DNA from: Leuconostoc kimchii IMSNU 11154
GTDB taxonomy: Bacteria > Bacillota > Bacilli > Lactobacillales > Lactobacillaceae
Reading direction: 5' to 3'
Length of the DNA: 64,000 nucleotides
Assembly: GCF_000092505.1 (NCBI RefSeq)
Contig: NC_014136.1
Coordinates: 863,501 to 927,500 of the forward strand
Shown: one piece after another, positions 1 to 9,184 of the stretch
Layout of the letters: every line of letters starts with the position of its first letter
Position numbering within the stretch: position 1 is the first letter of the stretch
Notes under the pieces: generated by a model
Seen by the model: only the letters and a program-made list of their open reading frames with translations
What the model was told of the DNA's origin: nothing
Databases searched by the model: none
Program-made: the position numbers and the translations under genes

Positions 1-30
1 GTGGTTTTAATGCACTGTAATCGCTTTCTT

Positions 31-39
31 TGCTATAAT
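31..39 (+). promoter_or_regulatory. extended -10 promoter for the HAD gene
   Basis: TGcTATAAT at 31-39 is a perfect -10 with the extended TG. A weak -35 (TGCACT, 11-16) sits 17 nt upstream. Transcription from here would give a 5' leader of about 100 nt before the first gene. Confidence 0.6.
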
Positions 40-149
40 ATAATTATGATCTTACAAAATGCAAGATTTATGATGATAGAGACTAATGCGTTTATTTTTA
101 ACGAAGGAGAGAAAGTAACTGTGAACGAGTTATTGCCAATTTTCTGACG

Positions 150-1001
150 ATGACGAGTGCTCTGATTACAAAAACGACACACAATATGTCAAAAATTAAA
201 ATTGTTTCCATTGATATTGACGGTACACTACTTAATGATCAACGAGAAATTACCCAAGAAGTGAAATCAAGTATTCAGCAAGCCTTGGAAAACGATGTTA
301 AAATAGTGATTACAACTGGGAGACCTTTACCAGGTGTTCGTGATATTTTATCTGAATTGGGCATTCAAGGTAGTGATCAGTATGTCATCACCTATAATGG
401 TGGTTTGGTTCAAACGGCAGATGGCGAAAAAACATTATTTCGACAACCATTGGGTGTTAAGGCGTTTCAAGAGGTTAACAATTTTATGCGAACGCAAGAT
501 ACTTACGTACAAGTTGAGACGCACGATGCTGCCTATACGACAAACCATAGAATCCATCCTTGGGCAAGTTTTGAAAATAGCCTAGTGAATTTGCCATTAT
601 TTGTTTTGGATACAGAAAACGAGCTAGAGAAGGTTGAATTCATTAAGGCAATTGCTAATGCTGAAAGTAGCGAGTTGGACAAAGTACAAGCGGCAATACC
701 AAATGAAATTTCAAATCATGTTAATGTGATTCGATCGACGGCTAATAACTTAGAATTTATTGACCGCCAAGCTTCTAAAGGAAATGCTTTGCTTGCTTTG
801 GCAGATGTTTTAGACATCGAACACGTACAAACGATGGCTATTGGTGATCAAGCAAATGATTATTCAATGATAGAGCAAGCTGGTGTCGGCGTGGCAATGG
901 GGAATGCAATCCCAGAATTAAAAGCTATTGCTGATTATGAAACAGCTACCAATAATCATTCAGGTGTGGCGCAAGCCATCAAGACTTTTGTGTTGGATTA
1001 A
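150..1001 (+). CDS. Cof-type HAD-superfamily phosphatase
   Basis: Cytosolic Mg-dependent phosphatase of the Cof/YidA subfamily, usually acting on sugar phosphates or similar small phosphoesters; the substrate cannot be told from sequence. Motif I is DIDGT, with nucleophile D22 and acid/base D24. Motif II Thr lies in VITTGRP, Lys in ASKGNAL and motif IV is GDQANDY. A C2-type cap lies between motifs II and III. The family usually begins at MSKIK (ATG 186), but neither that ATG nor ATG 150 has an adjacent ribosome binding site. The only good one, AAGGAG at 104-109, is separated from ATG 150 by a possible hairpin and by an 8-codon GTG ORF (121-147). I therefore keep 150 as the start, with 186 as an alternative. 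Confidence 0.85.
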   Translation: MTSALITKTTHNMSKIKIVSIDIDGTLLNDQREITQEVKSSIQQALENDVKIVITTGRPLPGVRDILSELGIQGSDQYVITYNGGLVQTADGEKTLFRQPLGVKAFQEVNNFMRTQDTYVQVETHDAAYTTNHRIHPWASFENSLVNLPLFVLDTENELEKVEFIKAIANAESSELDKVQAAIPNEISNHVNVIRSTANNLEFIDRQASKGNALLALADVLDIEHVQTMAIGDQANDYSMIEQAGVGVAMGNAIPELKAIADYETATNNHSGVAQAIKTFVLD

Positions 1002-1067
1002 CCCAATATAAAATAATTAATTTTAGAAAACTGTTTTAAATAGAAAAAAATATGCGGAGGTCGCAAA

Positions 1068-1568
1068 ATGAATGTATTATTATCAGGAGAAGTAACAGAA
1101 TTAGTTGGAGAACCCTTAAAGGTTGGTGAAACGTTACCACATTTCAAGTTAGAGGATGAGCGTGGTGATAAAGTTAAGACCGCTGATTTAGTTGGTAAAC
1201 TCACTTTGATCTCTGTTGTGCCAGATCTAAATACCGGTACTTGCTCATTGCAAACACGTCACTTTAATCAATCAGTTGATCAATTTAGTAATGTGCAATT
1301 TTTGACTATTTCGACGAACTCTGTTGCAGAACAACGTGACTGGTGTGCAGCTGAAGGGGTACACAATTTGCGTATGCTATCAGATGAGCAAGAATCATTT
1401 GGTTATGCTACAAAGCTTTATGTACCAGCACAAGGATTCGATGCACGTGCTGTTTATATTGTTGATGAACAAGGTGTCGTCCGTTATGCACAAATTGTCC
1501 CTGAAATATCGGAAGAACCTAATTACGAAGAGGCATTGACGGCATTAAAGTCATTTTTGACAGCATAG
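1068..1568 (+). CDS. tpx: thiol peroxidase (atypical 2-Cys peroxiredoxin)
   Basis: Reduces H2O2 and alkyl hydroperoxides in the cytosol using thioredoxin. Its 166 residues match the usual Tpx length. The peroxidatic cysteine is C59 in P-D-L-N-T-G-T-C, the Tpx form of the PxxxTxxC motif. The resolving cysteine is C93 (RDWCAAEG), giving the roughly 34-residue separation typical of Tpx. The ATG has a clear GCGGAGG site 8 nt upstream. It stands alone between the HAD gene and prs, followed by a terminator at 1628-1670. In catalase-poor Leuconostoc it is a plausible main peroxide-detoxifying enzyme; that role is inference. Confidence 0.93.
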   Translation: MNVLLSGEVTELVGEPLKVGETLPHFKLEDERGDKVKTADLVGKLTLISVVPDLNTGTCSLQTRHFNQSVDQFSNVQFLTISTNSVAEQRDWCAAEGVHNLRMLSDEQESFGYATKLYVPAQGFDARAVYIVDEQGVVRYAQIVPEISEEPNYEEALTALKSFLTA

Positions 1569-1627
1569 TAGCATCGTTTATTTTAGTAAACAGTAACAAT
1601 AATGACGATTAAATCTATTTTTAAAGG

Positions 1628-1670
1628 ATTAACAAAGCGTTGAACGTTAGTGGCTTTTGTTAATTTTTTT
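1628..1670 (+). terminator. intrinsic terminator after tpx
   Basis: ATTAACAAAGC (1628-1638) pairs with GCTTTTGTTAAT (1653-1664) with one bulged T, followed by a run of T. Confidence 0.75.
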
Positions 1671-1721
1671 TGTTAAAATAAACATGGACGTGAATTTCAC
1701 ATAAAATAGTTGGAGCTAAAC

Positions 1722-2702
1722 ATGCCAGAACCTAAATTGAAACTTTTTTCATTAAGCTCAAATGAGCCACTTGCAAAAAAAATTGCTGAATCAGTTGGCG
1801 TGCCTTTGAGCGAGATATCTGTCAAGCGATTTGCTGATGGTGAAGTACAGATTAACATTGAAGAGAGTATTCGTGGCGATAACGTTTTCGTTATCCAATC
1901 GACTTCTGCTCCTGTCAATGATAACTTGATGGAGCTGTTGATTATGATTGATGCGTTGCGTCGTGCATCTGCCAATCAAATTAACGTCGTCTTGCCATAT
2001 TATGGCTACGCACGTCAAGACCGCAAGGCGCGATCACGTGAGCCGATCACAGCAAAGCTTGTTGCCAATATGTTGGAACGCGCAGGAACAACTCGTGTTT
2101 TGGCACTAGATTTGCATGCTGCGCAAATTCAAGGTTTCTTTGATATTCCAATGGACCATCTGCAAGCTGCGCCATTGCTGGCTGACTATTTGATCGAGTC
2201 GGGTATTGCGGATAAGCATAACTCAGTTATTGTTTCCCCAGATCATGGTGGTATGACTCGCGCACGTAATTTAAATAATATGCTATCATTGGAGTCACCT
2301 GTTGCTGTTATTGACAAGCGCCGACCAAAACCAAATGTTGCTGAAATTGGTAGTATTGTTGGTGATGTTCAAGGTAAAACAGCGATTATGATTGATGATA
2401 TGATTGACACTGCTGGGACGATCACGCAAGGTGCTGAATTAATTATGGCTCATGGTGCTAAAGAAGTATATGTTGTTGCCTCGCATGCCGTATTTTCAGG
2501 ACCTGCTGTTGAGCGCCTGCAAAATTCTGTTTTCACAAAAGTTATTTTGACAGATTCTATTAATTTACCAGAAGACAAAAAATTTGACAAACTTGAGATT
2601 GTTTCTGTGGGCGAATTAATTGGTGAGGCTATTCGTCGTATTAGTAATAATGAAGCAATTTCGTCGTTATTCAAGAGTCGTTTCCATCGTCGTTCACATT
2701 AA
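1722..2702 (+). CDS. prs: ribose-phosphate pyrophosphokinase (PRPP synthetase)
   Basis: Makes PRPP from ribose 5-phosphate and ATP for purine, pyrimidine, NAD, His and Trp synthesis. Class I features are all present: the catalytic flexible-loop region [16 protein letters not shown], the metal-binding [12 protein letters not shown] block, and the PRPP-binding loop [11 protein letters not shown]. The start is ATG 1722 (MPEPKLK) because TTGGAG at 1710-1715 is its ribosome binding site; an upstream in-frame TTG overlaps that site. Length is 326 residues, normal for the family. It is monocistronic, with a hairpin terminator after it. Many LAB carry a second prs, so paralogue identity is not settled here. 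Confidence 0.95.
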   Translation: MPEPKLKLFSLSSNEPLAKKIAESVGVPLSEISVKRFADGEVQINIEESIRGDNVFVIQSTSAPVNDNLMELLIMIDALRRASANQINVVLPYYGYARQDRKARSREPITAKLVANMLERAGTTRVLALDLHAAQIQGFFDIPMDHLQAAPLLADYLIESGIADKHNSVIVSPDHGGMTRARNLNNMLSLESPVAVIDKRRPKPNVAEIGSIVGDVQGKTAIMIDDMIDTAGTITQGAELIMAHGAKEVYVVASHAVFSGPAVERLQNSVFTKVILTDSINLPEDKKFDKLEIVSVGELIGEAIRRISNNEAISSLFKSRFHRRSH

Positions 2703-2730
2703 ACAAGAAATATTGTATGATTTTGACATT

Positions 2731-2755
2731 AAAGCCGATTTTATCGGTTTTTTTT
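2731..2755 (+). terminator. intrinsic terminator after prs
   Basis: AAAGCCGAT / ATCGGTTT stem with a 3-nt T loop and a T8 tail. Confidence 0.8.
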
Positions 2756-2765
2756 GTGTTAAATA

Positions 2766-2793
2766 TTACAGAATGACAGAAAAATGATATACT
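2766..2793 (+). promoter_or_regulatory. promoter of the walRKHI operon
   Basis: -35 TTACAG (2766-2771), 16-nt spacer, extended -10 TGaTATACT (2785-2793). About 42 nt lie between the -10 and the walR start. Confidence 0.6.
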
Positions 2794-2835
2794 TAAACAT
2801 AGATAAACTATTAGAAACACGTTAGGAGAACGTCC

Positions 2836-3549
2836 ATGAGTAAAATTTTGGTTGTGGATGATGAGAAGCCAATCTCAGATATCATTAAATTTAATTTAAC
2901 AAAAGAAGGCTATGAAGTTATCACGGCAGCCGATGGTCAGGAAGCGTTGACAATTTTTAACGAAGAAAAGCCGGATCTTGTTTTGCTTGATCAAATGTTG
3001 CCTGAAATTGATGGTGTTGAGGTATTACGGCAAATTCGTTCCAAATCAGAAACGCCAGTCATTATGGTAACAGCTAAGGATTCTGAAATTGATAAAGTTT
3101 TGGGATTAGAAATGGGTGCCGATGATTATGTGACTAAACCATTTTCTAACCGAGAATTGGTAGCGCGAGTGAAGGCTAATTTGCGTAGCCGTAAAGCTGT
3201 AGCGCAGGCACAAAACGCTGATGATTCGGTGGCAAACACAGAAGATATAGAGTTAGGGGATTTGACAATTCATCCTCAAGCTTATATGGTATCTAAGTCA
3301 GGACAAGATATTGAACTGACGCATCGTGAATTTGAGCTATTATATTACTTAGCACAACATATTAGCCAAGTTATGACACGTGAGCATTTATTGCAACAAG
3401 TCTGGGGATATGATTATTTTGGTGATGTCCGAACAGTAGATGTTACAGTAAGACGTTTACGTGAAAAAATTGAAGATAATCCAAGCCATCCTAATTGGTT
3501 GGCAACACGTCGTGGTGTTGGCTATTATTTACGCCCAGATGCGGAGTAA
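2836..3549 (+). CDS. walR: essential cell-wall response regulator WalR (YycF)
   Basis: OmpR-family regulator controlling peptidoglycan hydrolase and wall-homeostasis genes. The receiver domain (about 1-120) has acidic pocket D8/D9, phospho-acceptor D52 (LLDQMLP), T79 and the conserved [10 protein letters not shown]. The winged-helix DNA-binding domain (about 135-235) ends in TRRGVGYYL. The stretch [25 protein letters not shown] is the WalR signature and separates it from PhoP. It starts with TTAGGAG seven nt from ATG and heads walR-walK-walH-walI-htrA. A 110-nt gap separates it from walK, longer than usual, and holds the odd walK initiation region. Confidence 0.96.
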   Translation: MSKILVVDDEKPISDIIKFNLTKEGYEVITAADGQEALTIFNEEKPDLVLLDQMLPEIDGVEVLRQIRSKSETPVIMVTAKDSEIDKVLGLEMGADDYVTKPFSNRELVARVKANLRSRKAVAQAQNADDSVANTEDIELGDLTIHPQAYMVSKSGQDIELTHREFELLYYLAQHISQVMTREHLLQQVWGYDYFGDVRTVDVTVRRLREKIEDNPSHPNWLATRRGVGYYLRPDAE

Positions 3550-3630
3550 GCAATCTCTAAATCACAAATTGCTTTGCTCTGTAATCGGTATGCGTAGCAT
3601 CGTGAAGAGGCTTCTTCTGTTTGATACACT

Positions 3631-3662
3631 AAGGAGACGGACGCAATGCGTCAGCAACTATG
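3631..3662 (+). promoter_or_regulatory. walK translation initiation region: SD, hairpin, AUG
   Basis: AAGGAG (3631-3636) is 23 nt from the walK ATG (3660). GACGC-AAT-GCGTC (3640-3652) can fold between them, leaving 3 + 7 nt of spacer. The same segment also encodes a 5-codon ORF (ATG 3646) whose TGA overlaps the walK ATG, so translational coupling is a rival explanation. Confidence 0.5.
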
Positions 3663-5531
3663 AACAGTAATATGAACTTTTTTAAATCTATACGTTTCCG
3701 CATCACGCTTGTTTTTGTGTTGCTGATGATTATCGCACTCGAACTTTTGGGTGCGTTTTTTGTGCGTCAAATAGAACAACAAAATTTAGCAACGTTTCAG
3801 CAGCAAATTACTTTACCAAAATATGTGACTGACCAAATCACAACAGCACTAAAAGATCGAGATGTTAATGCAGGTAACCATGCTATTCAAGATGTGTTGT
3901 CTGATTTAAATAATACAAATCTTCAAGAGGCACAGGTTATAGATAAGACAGGAACCATTCGTGGTACTCTATCCGTCTCAGGACAACAAACCATTGGTCA
4001 AAAGACAACGGACTTGAACGCACAAAAAGCCATTGCTGGGGAGCAATCTTTTTTAAAGTCACGAACAATTAATGAGAATGGTGAACGTAAGGAGCTTGTG
4101 ACGACAACGCTTGGTGTCACAACGGATCGTGTTCGAGACATCACAGGCATTATTATTGTGAAGGCGAGTCTGTTACCGGTCTATCAAAATGTTAACAATG
4201 TGATGCGACTATTCGTCGTTGCAGGAATCATTGCGTTATTAGTTAGCATTATGTTAGCATTGTTTCTTGCTCGTACGTTGACACAACCTATCGCACAAAT
4301 TGACGAACAAACGACTAAAATTGCGAATGGTGATTATTCTATGGTTAACCATATTTATGGATCGGATGAACTTGGTCATTTGGCGCAATCGGTTAATGAG
4401 TTGTCAACACGCGTTGAAGAGTCAACAGAGACAGTTAATGCTGAACGTAACCGTTTAGATTCAGTTTTGACGCATATGGCAGATGGTGTTTTAGCTGCTA
4501 ATCGTCGCGGTGAGATAACAATTATTAATCAAGCTGCAGCAAATTTTGTTGGTGTTGATCGGGAAGAAGCAATTGGTAAAAATGTCGTCGATCTATTAAG
4601 GTTAAAAGGCAAACGTACATTACGCGATATGTTAGAGAATCTTGAAGATTTTCGCATTGATCTCTCTGATGATAGTAAAGATATACTAGTACAAGCATAT
4701 GTTTCACTCATTAAACGCCAGTCAGGTTTTATTTCTGGTTTAGTCGTTGTTTTACATAATATTACTGAACAGCAACGCATTGATTCAGAGCGGCGTATGT
4801 TTGTTTCTAACGTATCACATGAATTACGAACACCGTTAACTTCAGTAAGATCATATGTTGATGCTTTGGCAGAGGGTGCCATTAATGATCCTGACATGGC
4901 TCAAAATTTTTTGGGTGTTGTACAAGATGAGACACAGCGGATGATCCGTATGATTAATGACTTATTGGCATTATCACGATTAGATCAAGGAACTATGGAA
5001 GTGAAGTTAGAAGTCATTAACTTGAACAGTCTGTTTAATTTCGTCTTAAATCGATTTGATATGATCATTGAAAACGATGCAAAAAACGCAGATACACCGA
5101 ACAAAAGTTATAATATTCAACGTGAATTTACAAACGAAGATGTTTGGGTCGAAGTTGATCCAGATAAGTTTACCCAAGTGTTAGATAATATTATGAATAA
5201 TGCGGTGAAATATTCACCCGATGGTGGTACGATAACTGCACGATTAATTAAAACAAAAACACGGGCTATTTTAAGTATTTCTGATCAAGGGTTAGGTATA
5301 CCACGTAAAGACTTAGATAATATTTTTAATCGCTTTTTCCGTGTTGATAAGTCACGTTCACGTGCGCAAGGTGGGACAGGATTAGGATTGGCAATTTCTA
5401 AAGAAGTGGTTGAAAAGTTTAATGGGCGTATTTGGGTTGATTCCGTAGAAAATAAAGGCTCAACATTTTATATATCGTTAGCCTATGTTGATGATGTTGT
5501 CATTGAGGAGGAAGATTGGGATGCGGAATAG
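3660..5531 (+). CDS. walK: essential cell-wall sensor histidine kinase WalK (YycG)
   Basis: Membrane kinase partner of WalR. Order of parts: short cytoplasmic N-terminus; TM1 (about 14-34); extracytoplasmic Cache-like domain (about 35-180); TM2 (about 181-205); HAMP (about 206-258); PAS (about 265-370); DHp with phospho-acceptor H387 in VSHELRTPL; HATPase with NAVKYSP, DQGLGIP and GGTGLGLAI. Its 623 residues and two-TM architecture match LAB WalK. The ATG lacks a close ribosome binding site (see the 3631-3662 entry). The 3' end overlaps walH by 11 nt, so the genes are translationally linked. Confidence 0.96.
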   Translation: MNSNMNFFKSIRFRITLVFVLLMIIALELLGAFFVRQIEQQNLATFQQQITLPKYVTDQITTALKDRDVNAGNHAIQDVLSDLNNTNLQEAQVIDKTGTIRGTLSVSGQQTIGQKTTDLNAQKAIAGEQSFLKSRTINENGERKELVTTTLGVTTDRVRDITGIIIVKASLLPVYQNVNNVMRLFVVAGIIALLVSIMLALFLARTLTQPIAQIDEQTTKIANGDYSMVNHIYGSDELGHLAQSVNELSTRVEESTETVNAERNRLDSVLTHMADGVLAANRRGEITIINQAAANFVGVDREEAIGKNVVDLLRLKGKRTLRDMLENLEDFRIDLSDDSKDILVQAYVSLIKRQSGFISGLVVVLHNITEQQRIDSERRMFVSNVSHELRTPLTSVRSYVDALAEGAINDPDMAQNFLGVVQDETQRMIRMINDLLALSRLDQGTMEVKLEVINLNSLFNFVLNRFDMIIENDAKNADTPNKSYNIQREFTNEDVWVEVDPDKFTQVLDNIMNNAVKYSPDGGTITARLIKTKTRAILSISDQGLGIPRKDLDNIFNRFFRVDKSRSRAQGGTGLGLAISKEVVEKFNGRIWVDSVENKGSTFYISLAYVDDVVIEEEDWDAE

Positions 5532-6819
5532 ACGTAAATACTTCCAAGGGACACTCTTGAACATCGCCTTAGTTTTGGCCATTGCTTTTTCGGTAATTTT
5601 AACAGGATTTGTGTTCAGTTCATTTGGTAAAAATGAAGCGCCAAGTATATCTGAAAGTCAGCAACCAGAACAACGGTTGTTAGAAATGTTTCGACCAACG
5701 CAGTATATTGTGACCCAATCTAATGGTCAACAAAAGCTCGTGGTTAATGATACTGACGAAAAAATCAAGGGTATTCGACGGGCTGTCACACAGTCTACAT
5801 TGGATGAGGCGCAAACCAAAACAGTCACAACCGGTCAAATAAAAAAAATTTTATCCACAAAAAAATCACAAATTTTCCGTTATCCTGATGTGATTCCTAT
5901 CTCTTATTTTAATACACGGTATGAGCAACATATTGTGGCACAAAAAACTTTTAATTTTAATTATTTTGTATTACCCCTTGATCACAAAAAAGAAGGCTAT
6001 TTTGTGAATACTAAGACGGATCAAGTCACGACAGTTAAAGTGAGTAAGTTGAATAGCGATCAGGTATGGCAACAGGTTAATAAATTACCAACTCATTTGA
6101 CGGTTGATTTTAAAGCCTACAATGGGCGTGTCGTTCTTAATTATCCGCAAAAAATTAAGTTACCAGTGTATTCTTATTTGGTAAATCATCGTGATCCAAA
6201 AACATATGTTTCTTCGCTTTTAGGAACACTGAACCAATTAACAATTACACAAGATGATGCTGAGACGGTGTATACGAATAAATTAAATAATCAGCAGATA
6301 ACCTATGACCCATCTTGGGAAACGGTTAAATTTGAAGATCATAATCCTAAAAACAAATTGCCGAAAACATATCTTGACCGATTAAATTCTAATTTTTCAC
6401 AAATCAATTTATTACAGCTGGATTTAACGGATACGCGTTTTTATGAAAGCCAAGATAACGGTAAGAAAATTACATTTCGAACCTATGTTGAAGGCTTTCC
6501 AGTTTATTTTCAATCACAAAGCGGTGCAATTCATATGACCATGGACAATCATGGTAATTTGACAAGTACGTATTCTCTTAATGAACTAGGTGTGCCTGTT
6601 CCTAATAGGCAAGCGGATGTTGAGCTACCAGCAACTGAGACTGTCATTAAACAGTTAACAGATGCTGGCGTTAAGACAAGTGATTATAATTTTATTACGC
6701 CAGGGTATGAATGGTTAATTAACGAAGACAGTCAGGCAGCAGTTAACATGGAACCAACATGGATGATTGAAACACATGATGGTTGGCAGAGCGTGACATC
6801 ATATTTGCGCAATCGGTAA
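5521..6819 (+). CDS. walH: WalRK regulatory membrane protein WalH (YycH)
   Basis: A single N-terminal TM (about 10-32) anchors a large extracytoplasmic YycH domain that modulates WalK. The start is ATG 5521 (MRNRRKYFQG), preceded by GAGGAGGAAG inside the end of walK; an in-frame upstream start lies well inside walK with no such site. The 432-residue length is typical. Family knowledge: YycH and YycI form a membrane complex with WalK through their TM helices and tune its activity, negatively in B. subtilis and positively in S. aureus. The direction in Leuconostoc is not shown by sequence. Confidence 0.9.
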   Translation: MRNRRKYFQGTLLNIALVLAIAFSVILTGFVFSSFGKNEAPSISESQQPEQRLLEMFRPTQYIVTQSNGQQKLVVNDTDEKIKGIRRAVTQSTLDEAQTKTVTTGQIKKILSTKKSQIFRYPDVIPISYFNTRYEQHIVAQKTFNFNYFVLPLDHKKEGYFVNTKTDQVTTVKVSKLNSDQVWQQVNKLPTHLTVDFKAYNGRVVLNYPQKIKLPVYSYLVNHRDPKTYVSSLLGTLNQLTITQDDAETVYTNKLNNQQITYDPSWETVKFEDHNPKNKLPKTYLDRLNSNFSQINLLQLDLTDTRFYESQDNGKKITFRTYVEGFPVYFQSQSGAIHMTMDNHGNLTSTYSLNELGVPVPNRQADVELPATETVIKQLTDAGVKTSDYNFITPGYEWLINEDSQAAVNMEPTWMIETHDGWQSVTSYLRNR

Positions 6820-6852
6820 ATCCGGTTAACATAAAAACATCAGGAGGAAGAT

Positions 6853-7629
6853 ATGCAATTTAAACGACTAAAAGTATTAATGCTCGTTTTGTTTTTTTTG
6901 TTAGATATTTTTCTGCTTAACTGGTGGCGCGCAGGGCAAGTGCCTAATGAACAGGTGACAGATGCTAATGCTAATATTATTACTGAGATGAAGAAACAAA
7001 AGATTCAACTACCAAAATTTAGTACTACGGTTCACTATAGTGGTTATATTGCGGCGCAACGTGGTAATAAAGATACAATGGCATTACCATCTGGTTTGAA
7101 TGTTACCACCAATCGCCAATCAGACATAGTAACTGTTAAACTCAAAACACCAGAATTACCAGAGAAAGAGACTGCCGTTTCTGAAAATAGTCAGAATCCA
7201 TTGACAATTGCAAAACGGTCAGGGTATCGTTACAATTCTGTGTTAACGGCAGATAAGGCTAACTCTGACCGCGTGTATTCTCAGCGTATTAGAGGTTTAC
7301 CGGTGATTGACGATAACGGAACGATGACATTTCAATATAATAAAGAAGGTAAAATCACTGGATTTATTCAGCGACAGCTTGTTAATGTGCAACGGCTTCG
7401 TGATGATCGTGCAACAATTACCGAAGAAGAAGCTATTGTGGCATTATATCGATATAACGAGTTAGATGGTGGCGATCGGTTATCTGCGGGATATTTATCA
7501 TATGACAAAAGTCTAACTGTTAATGGGTATGATATTTATTTGCCAGTTTGGGCATTTGAGGCGCATAGTGGTAATGAAAAATATGTTTTAAAAATTAACG
7601 CTTTCACTGGTGATAATTTATCGGAATAA
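6853..7629 (+). CDS. walI: WalRK regulatory membrane protein WalI (YycI)
   Basis: A 258-residue protein with one N-terminal TM (about 6-24, LMLVLFFLLDIFLLNWW) and an extracytoplasmic YycI/PepSY-like domain. The FFLLDIFLLNWW segment is characteristic of YycI. CAGGAGG lies 6 nt before the ATG. It is last in the walRKHI run and probably acts with WalH on WalK. The metallo-hydrolase gene yycJ/walJ, often next in other Firmicutes, is absent; htrA follows directly. Confidence 0.9.
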   Translation: MQFKRLKVLMLVLFFLLDIFLLNWWRAGQVPNEQVTDANANIITEMKKQKIQLPKFSTTVHYSGYIAAQRGNKDTMALPSGLNVTTNRQSDIVTVKLKTPELPEKETAVSENSQNPLTIAKRSGYRYNSVLTADKANSDRVYSQRIRGLPVIDDNGTMTFQYNKEGKITGFIQRQLVNVQRLRDDRATITEEEAIVALYRYNELDGGDRLSAGYLSYDKSLTVNGYDIYLPVWAFEAHSGNEKYVLKINAFTGDNLSE

Positions 7630-7691
7630 TTTAATTTAATATTAATTTTTATACGTTATAATAACAATAATTCAATTAGTGGGTGATTAAA

Positions 7692-8831
7692 ATGGCACAA
7701 AAATCATTAACAACAATCATAGTAACTGGCGCAATCGCGGGGATTATCGGCGGGGGTGTTGTTTTATATGGACAAAATAGTCTTGAAAATTTACAAACAT
7801 CAACTCAAAAAGTAAATACAAAAGCGGACAAAACAGTCAAAATAGCCAACAATGCTACCGCAACGACAGCATACAATAAAATTTCTGATGCTGTCGTTTC
7901 TGTACTGAATTTCTCTAGGGATGGTAGCAATACTTATCAAGAATCATCTGAAGGATCAGGTGTTATTTATAAAAAAGCAGGCAGTGATGCTTATATTGTG
8001 ACAAACAATCATGTTATTGATGGTGCTGCGCAATTACAAGTGATGCTGCATGATGGTAAGAAAGTAATTGCCACGCTTGTTGGTAAAGATGCAATGACTG
8101 ATTTAGCAGTTCTAAAAATCAGTTCAGAAAATGTGAAAGCAACGGCAGAATTTGGTGATTCTAATAATATACAAGTTGGACAAAAGGTGCTTGCAATTGG
8201 CTCGCCTTTAGGCTCAGAGTACGCTTCTTCAGTCACTGAGGGAATTATCTCTGCTAAAAAGCGTTTGGTCGCAACAACTTCAGAGAATGGTCAAAATTAT
8301 GGCGGGTCAACTGTTATTCAAACGGATGCTGCCATTAATCCTGGAAATTCTGGTGGTCCGCTGGTGAACTTTGCTGGGCAAGTTGTTGGTATTAATTCGA
8401 TGAAGTTATCATCATCGTCTTCTGGCACAAGTGTTGAGGGGATGGGGTTTGCTATTCCGTCAGATCAAGTCGTAGATATTGTCAATAAATTAGTTAAAGA
8501 GGGCAAGGTAACGCGGCCGGCAATTGGTATCGGATTGGTTGAACTTTCTGCAGTTACTGTGGATGATCAAAAATCATTGCTTAAAATTCCGGCAAATATT
8601 ACTGGTGGCGTGGTTGTAATGAGTACGACAAAAGACGGCCCAGCAGACAGAGCTGGATTGACAAAATATGATGTTATTACTGAAATTGATGGTAAAAAAG
8701 TCATGGGACAAGCTGAGTTAAGAGAAGCGCTATATAAGCATGACTTAAACGACACAGCCACCATTACTTATTATCATCATGAAACTAAAAAGACAGTGAA
8801 AGTTAAATTAACTCAAAAACTTGCAAACTAA
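7692..8831 (+). CDS. htrA: surface serine protease HtrA (DegP-like)
   Basis: Membrane-anchored quality-control protease. An N-terminal TM/signal anchor (about 6-26) is followed by a Ser/Thr/Lys-rich linker, the trypsin-like domain with catalytic triad H107 (TNNHVID), D137 (TDLAVLK) and S220 (NPGNSGGPL), and one PDZ domain (about 275-370). The start is ATG 7692, with GGGTGA 5 nt upstream; an in-frame GTG at 7683 overlaps that site. Length is 379 residues. It is placed directly after walI, as in many Lactobacillales, and ends at a strong terminator. Confidence 0.95.
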   Translation: MAQKSLTTIIVTGAIAGIIGGGVVLYGQNSLENLQTSTQKVNTKADKTVKIANNATATTAYNKISDAVVSVLNFSRDGSNTYQESSEGSGVIYKKAGSDAYIVTNNHVIDGAAQLQVMLHDGKKVIATLVGKDAMTDLAVLKISSENVKATAEFGDSNNIQVGQKVLAIGSPLGSEYASSVTEGIISAKKRLVATTSENGQNYGGSTVIQTDAAINPGNSGGPLVNFAGQVVGINSMKLSSSSSGTSVEGMGFAIPSDQVVDIVNKLVKEGKVTRPAIGIGLVELSAVTVDDQKSLLKIPANITGGVVVMSTTKDGPADRAGLTKYDVITEIDGKKVMGQAELREALYKHDLNDTATITYYHHETKKTVKVKLTQKLAN

Positions 8832-8850
8832 CGAATTTCGTTAGTTTTTT
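8825..8850 (+). terminator. intrinsic terminator after htrA
   Basis: AAACTAACGAA / TTCGTTAGTTT stem with a T-rich tail. Confidence 0.85.
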
Positions 8851-9184
8851 CTTTACCTTTTATTGACAAACTGATGAAAATAGGCGTTTTCTGATAATGT
8901 TGAAAACTAATGTAAAAATGTTGATAATCAATTGGAAACGTGAATAATTTGTTGATAACTAATATAATGTGTGTGGAAAACTACTGAAAAACATAAAGAA
9001 AGGTTAAAAATCGTAATAATCATACTTTGAAATGCGAATATTTACGGTAAAGTCGGGGTGATCTGTTTAATGTACGTGTTTAAGTCAAATAAGTGCGGGT
9101 TAAAGTGTTTAATTGTTAAATAAACGTCGTAAATATTAACGTTCTGTTTTATAATTATTTGTATCGTCAAGGGAACAAATGTGC

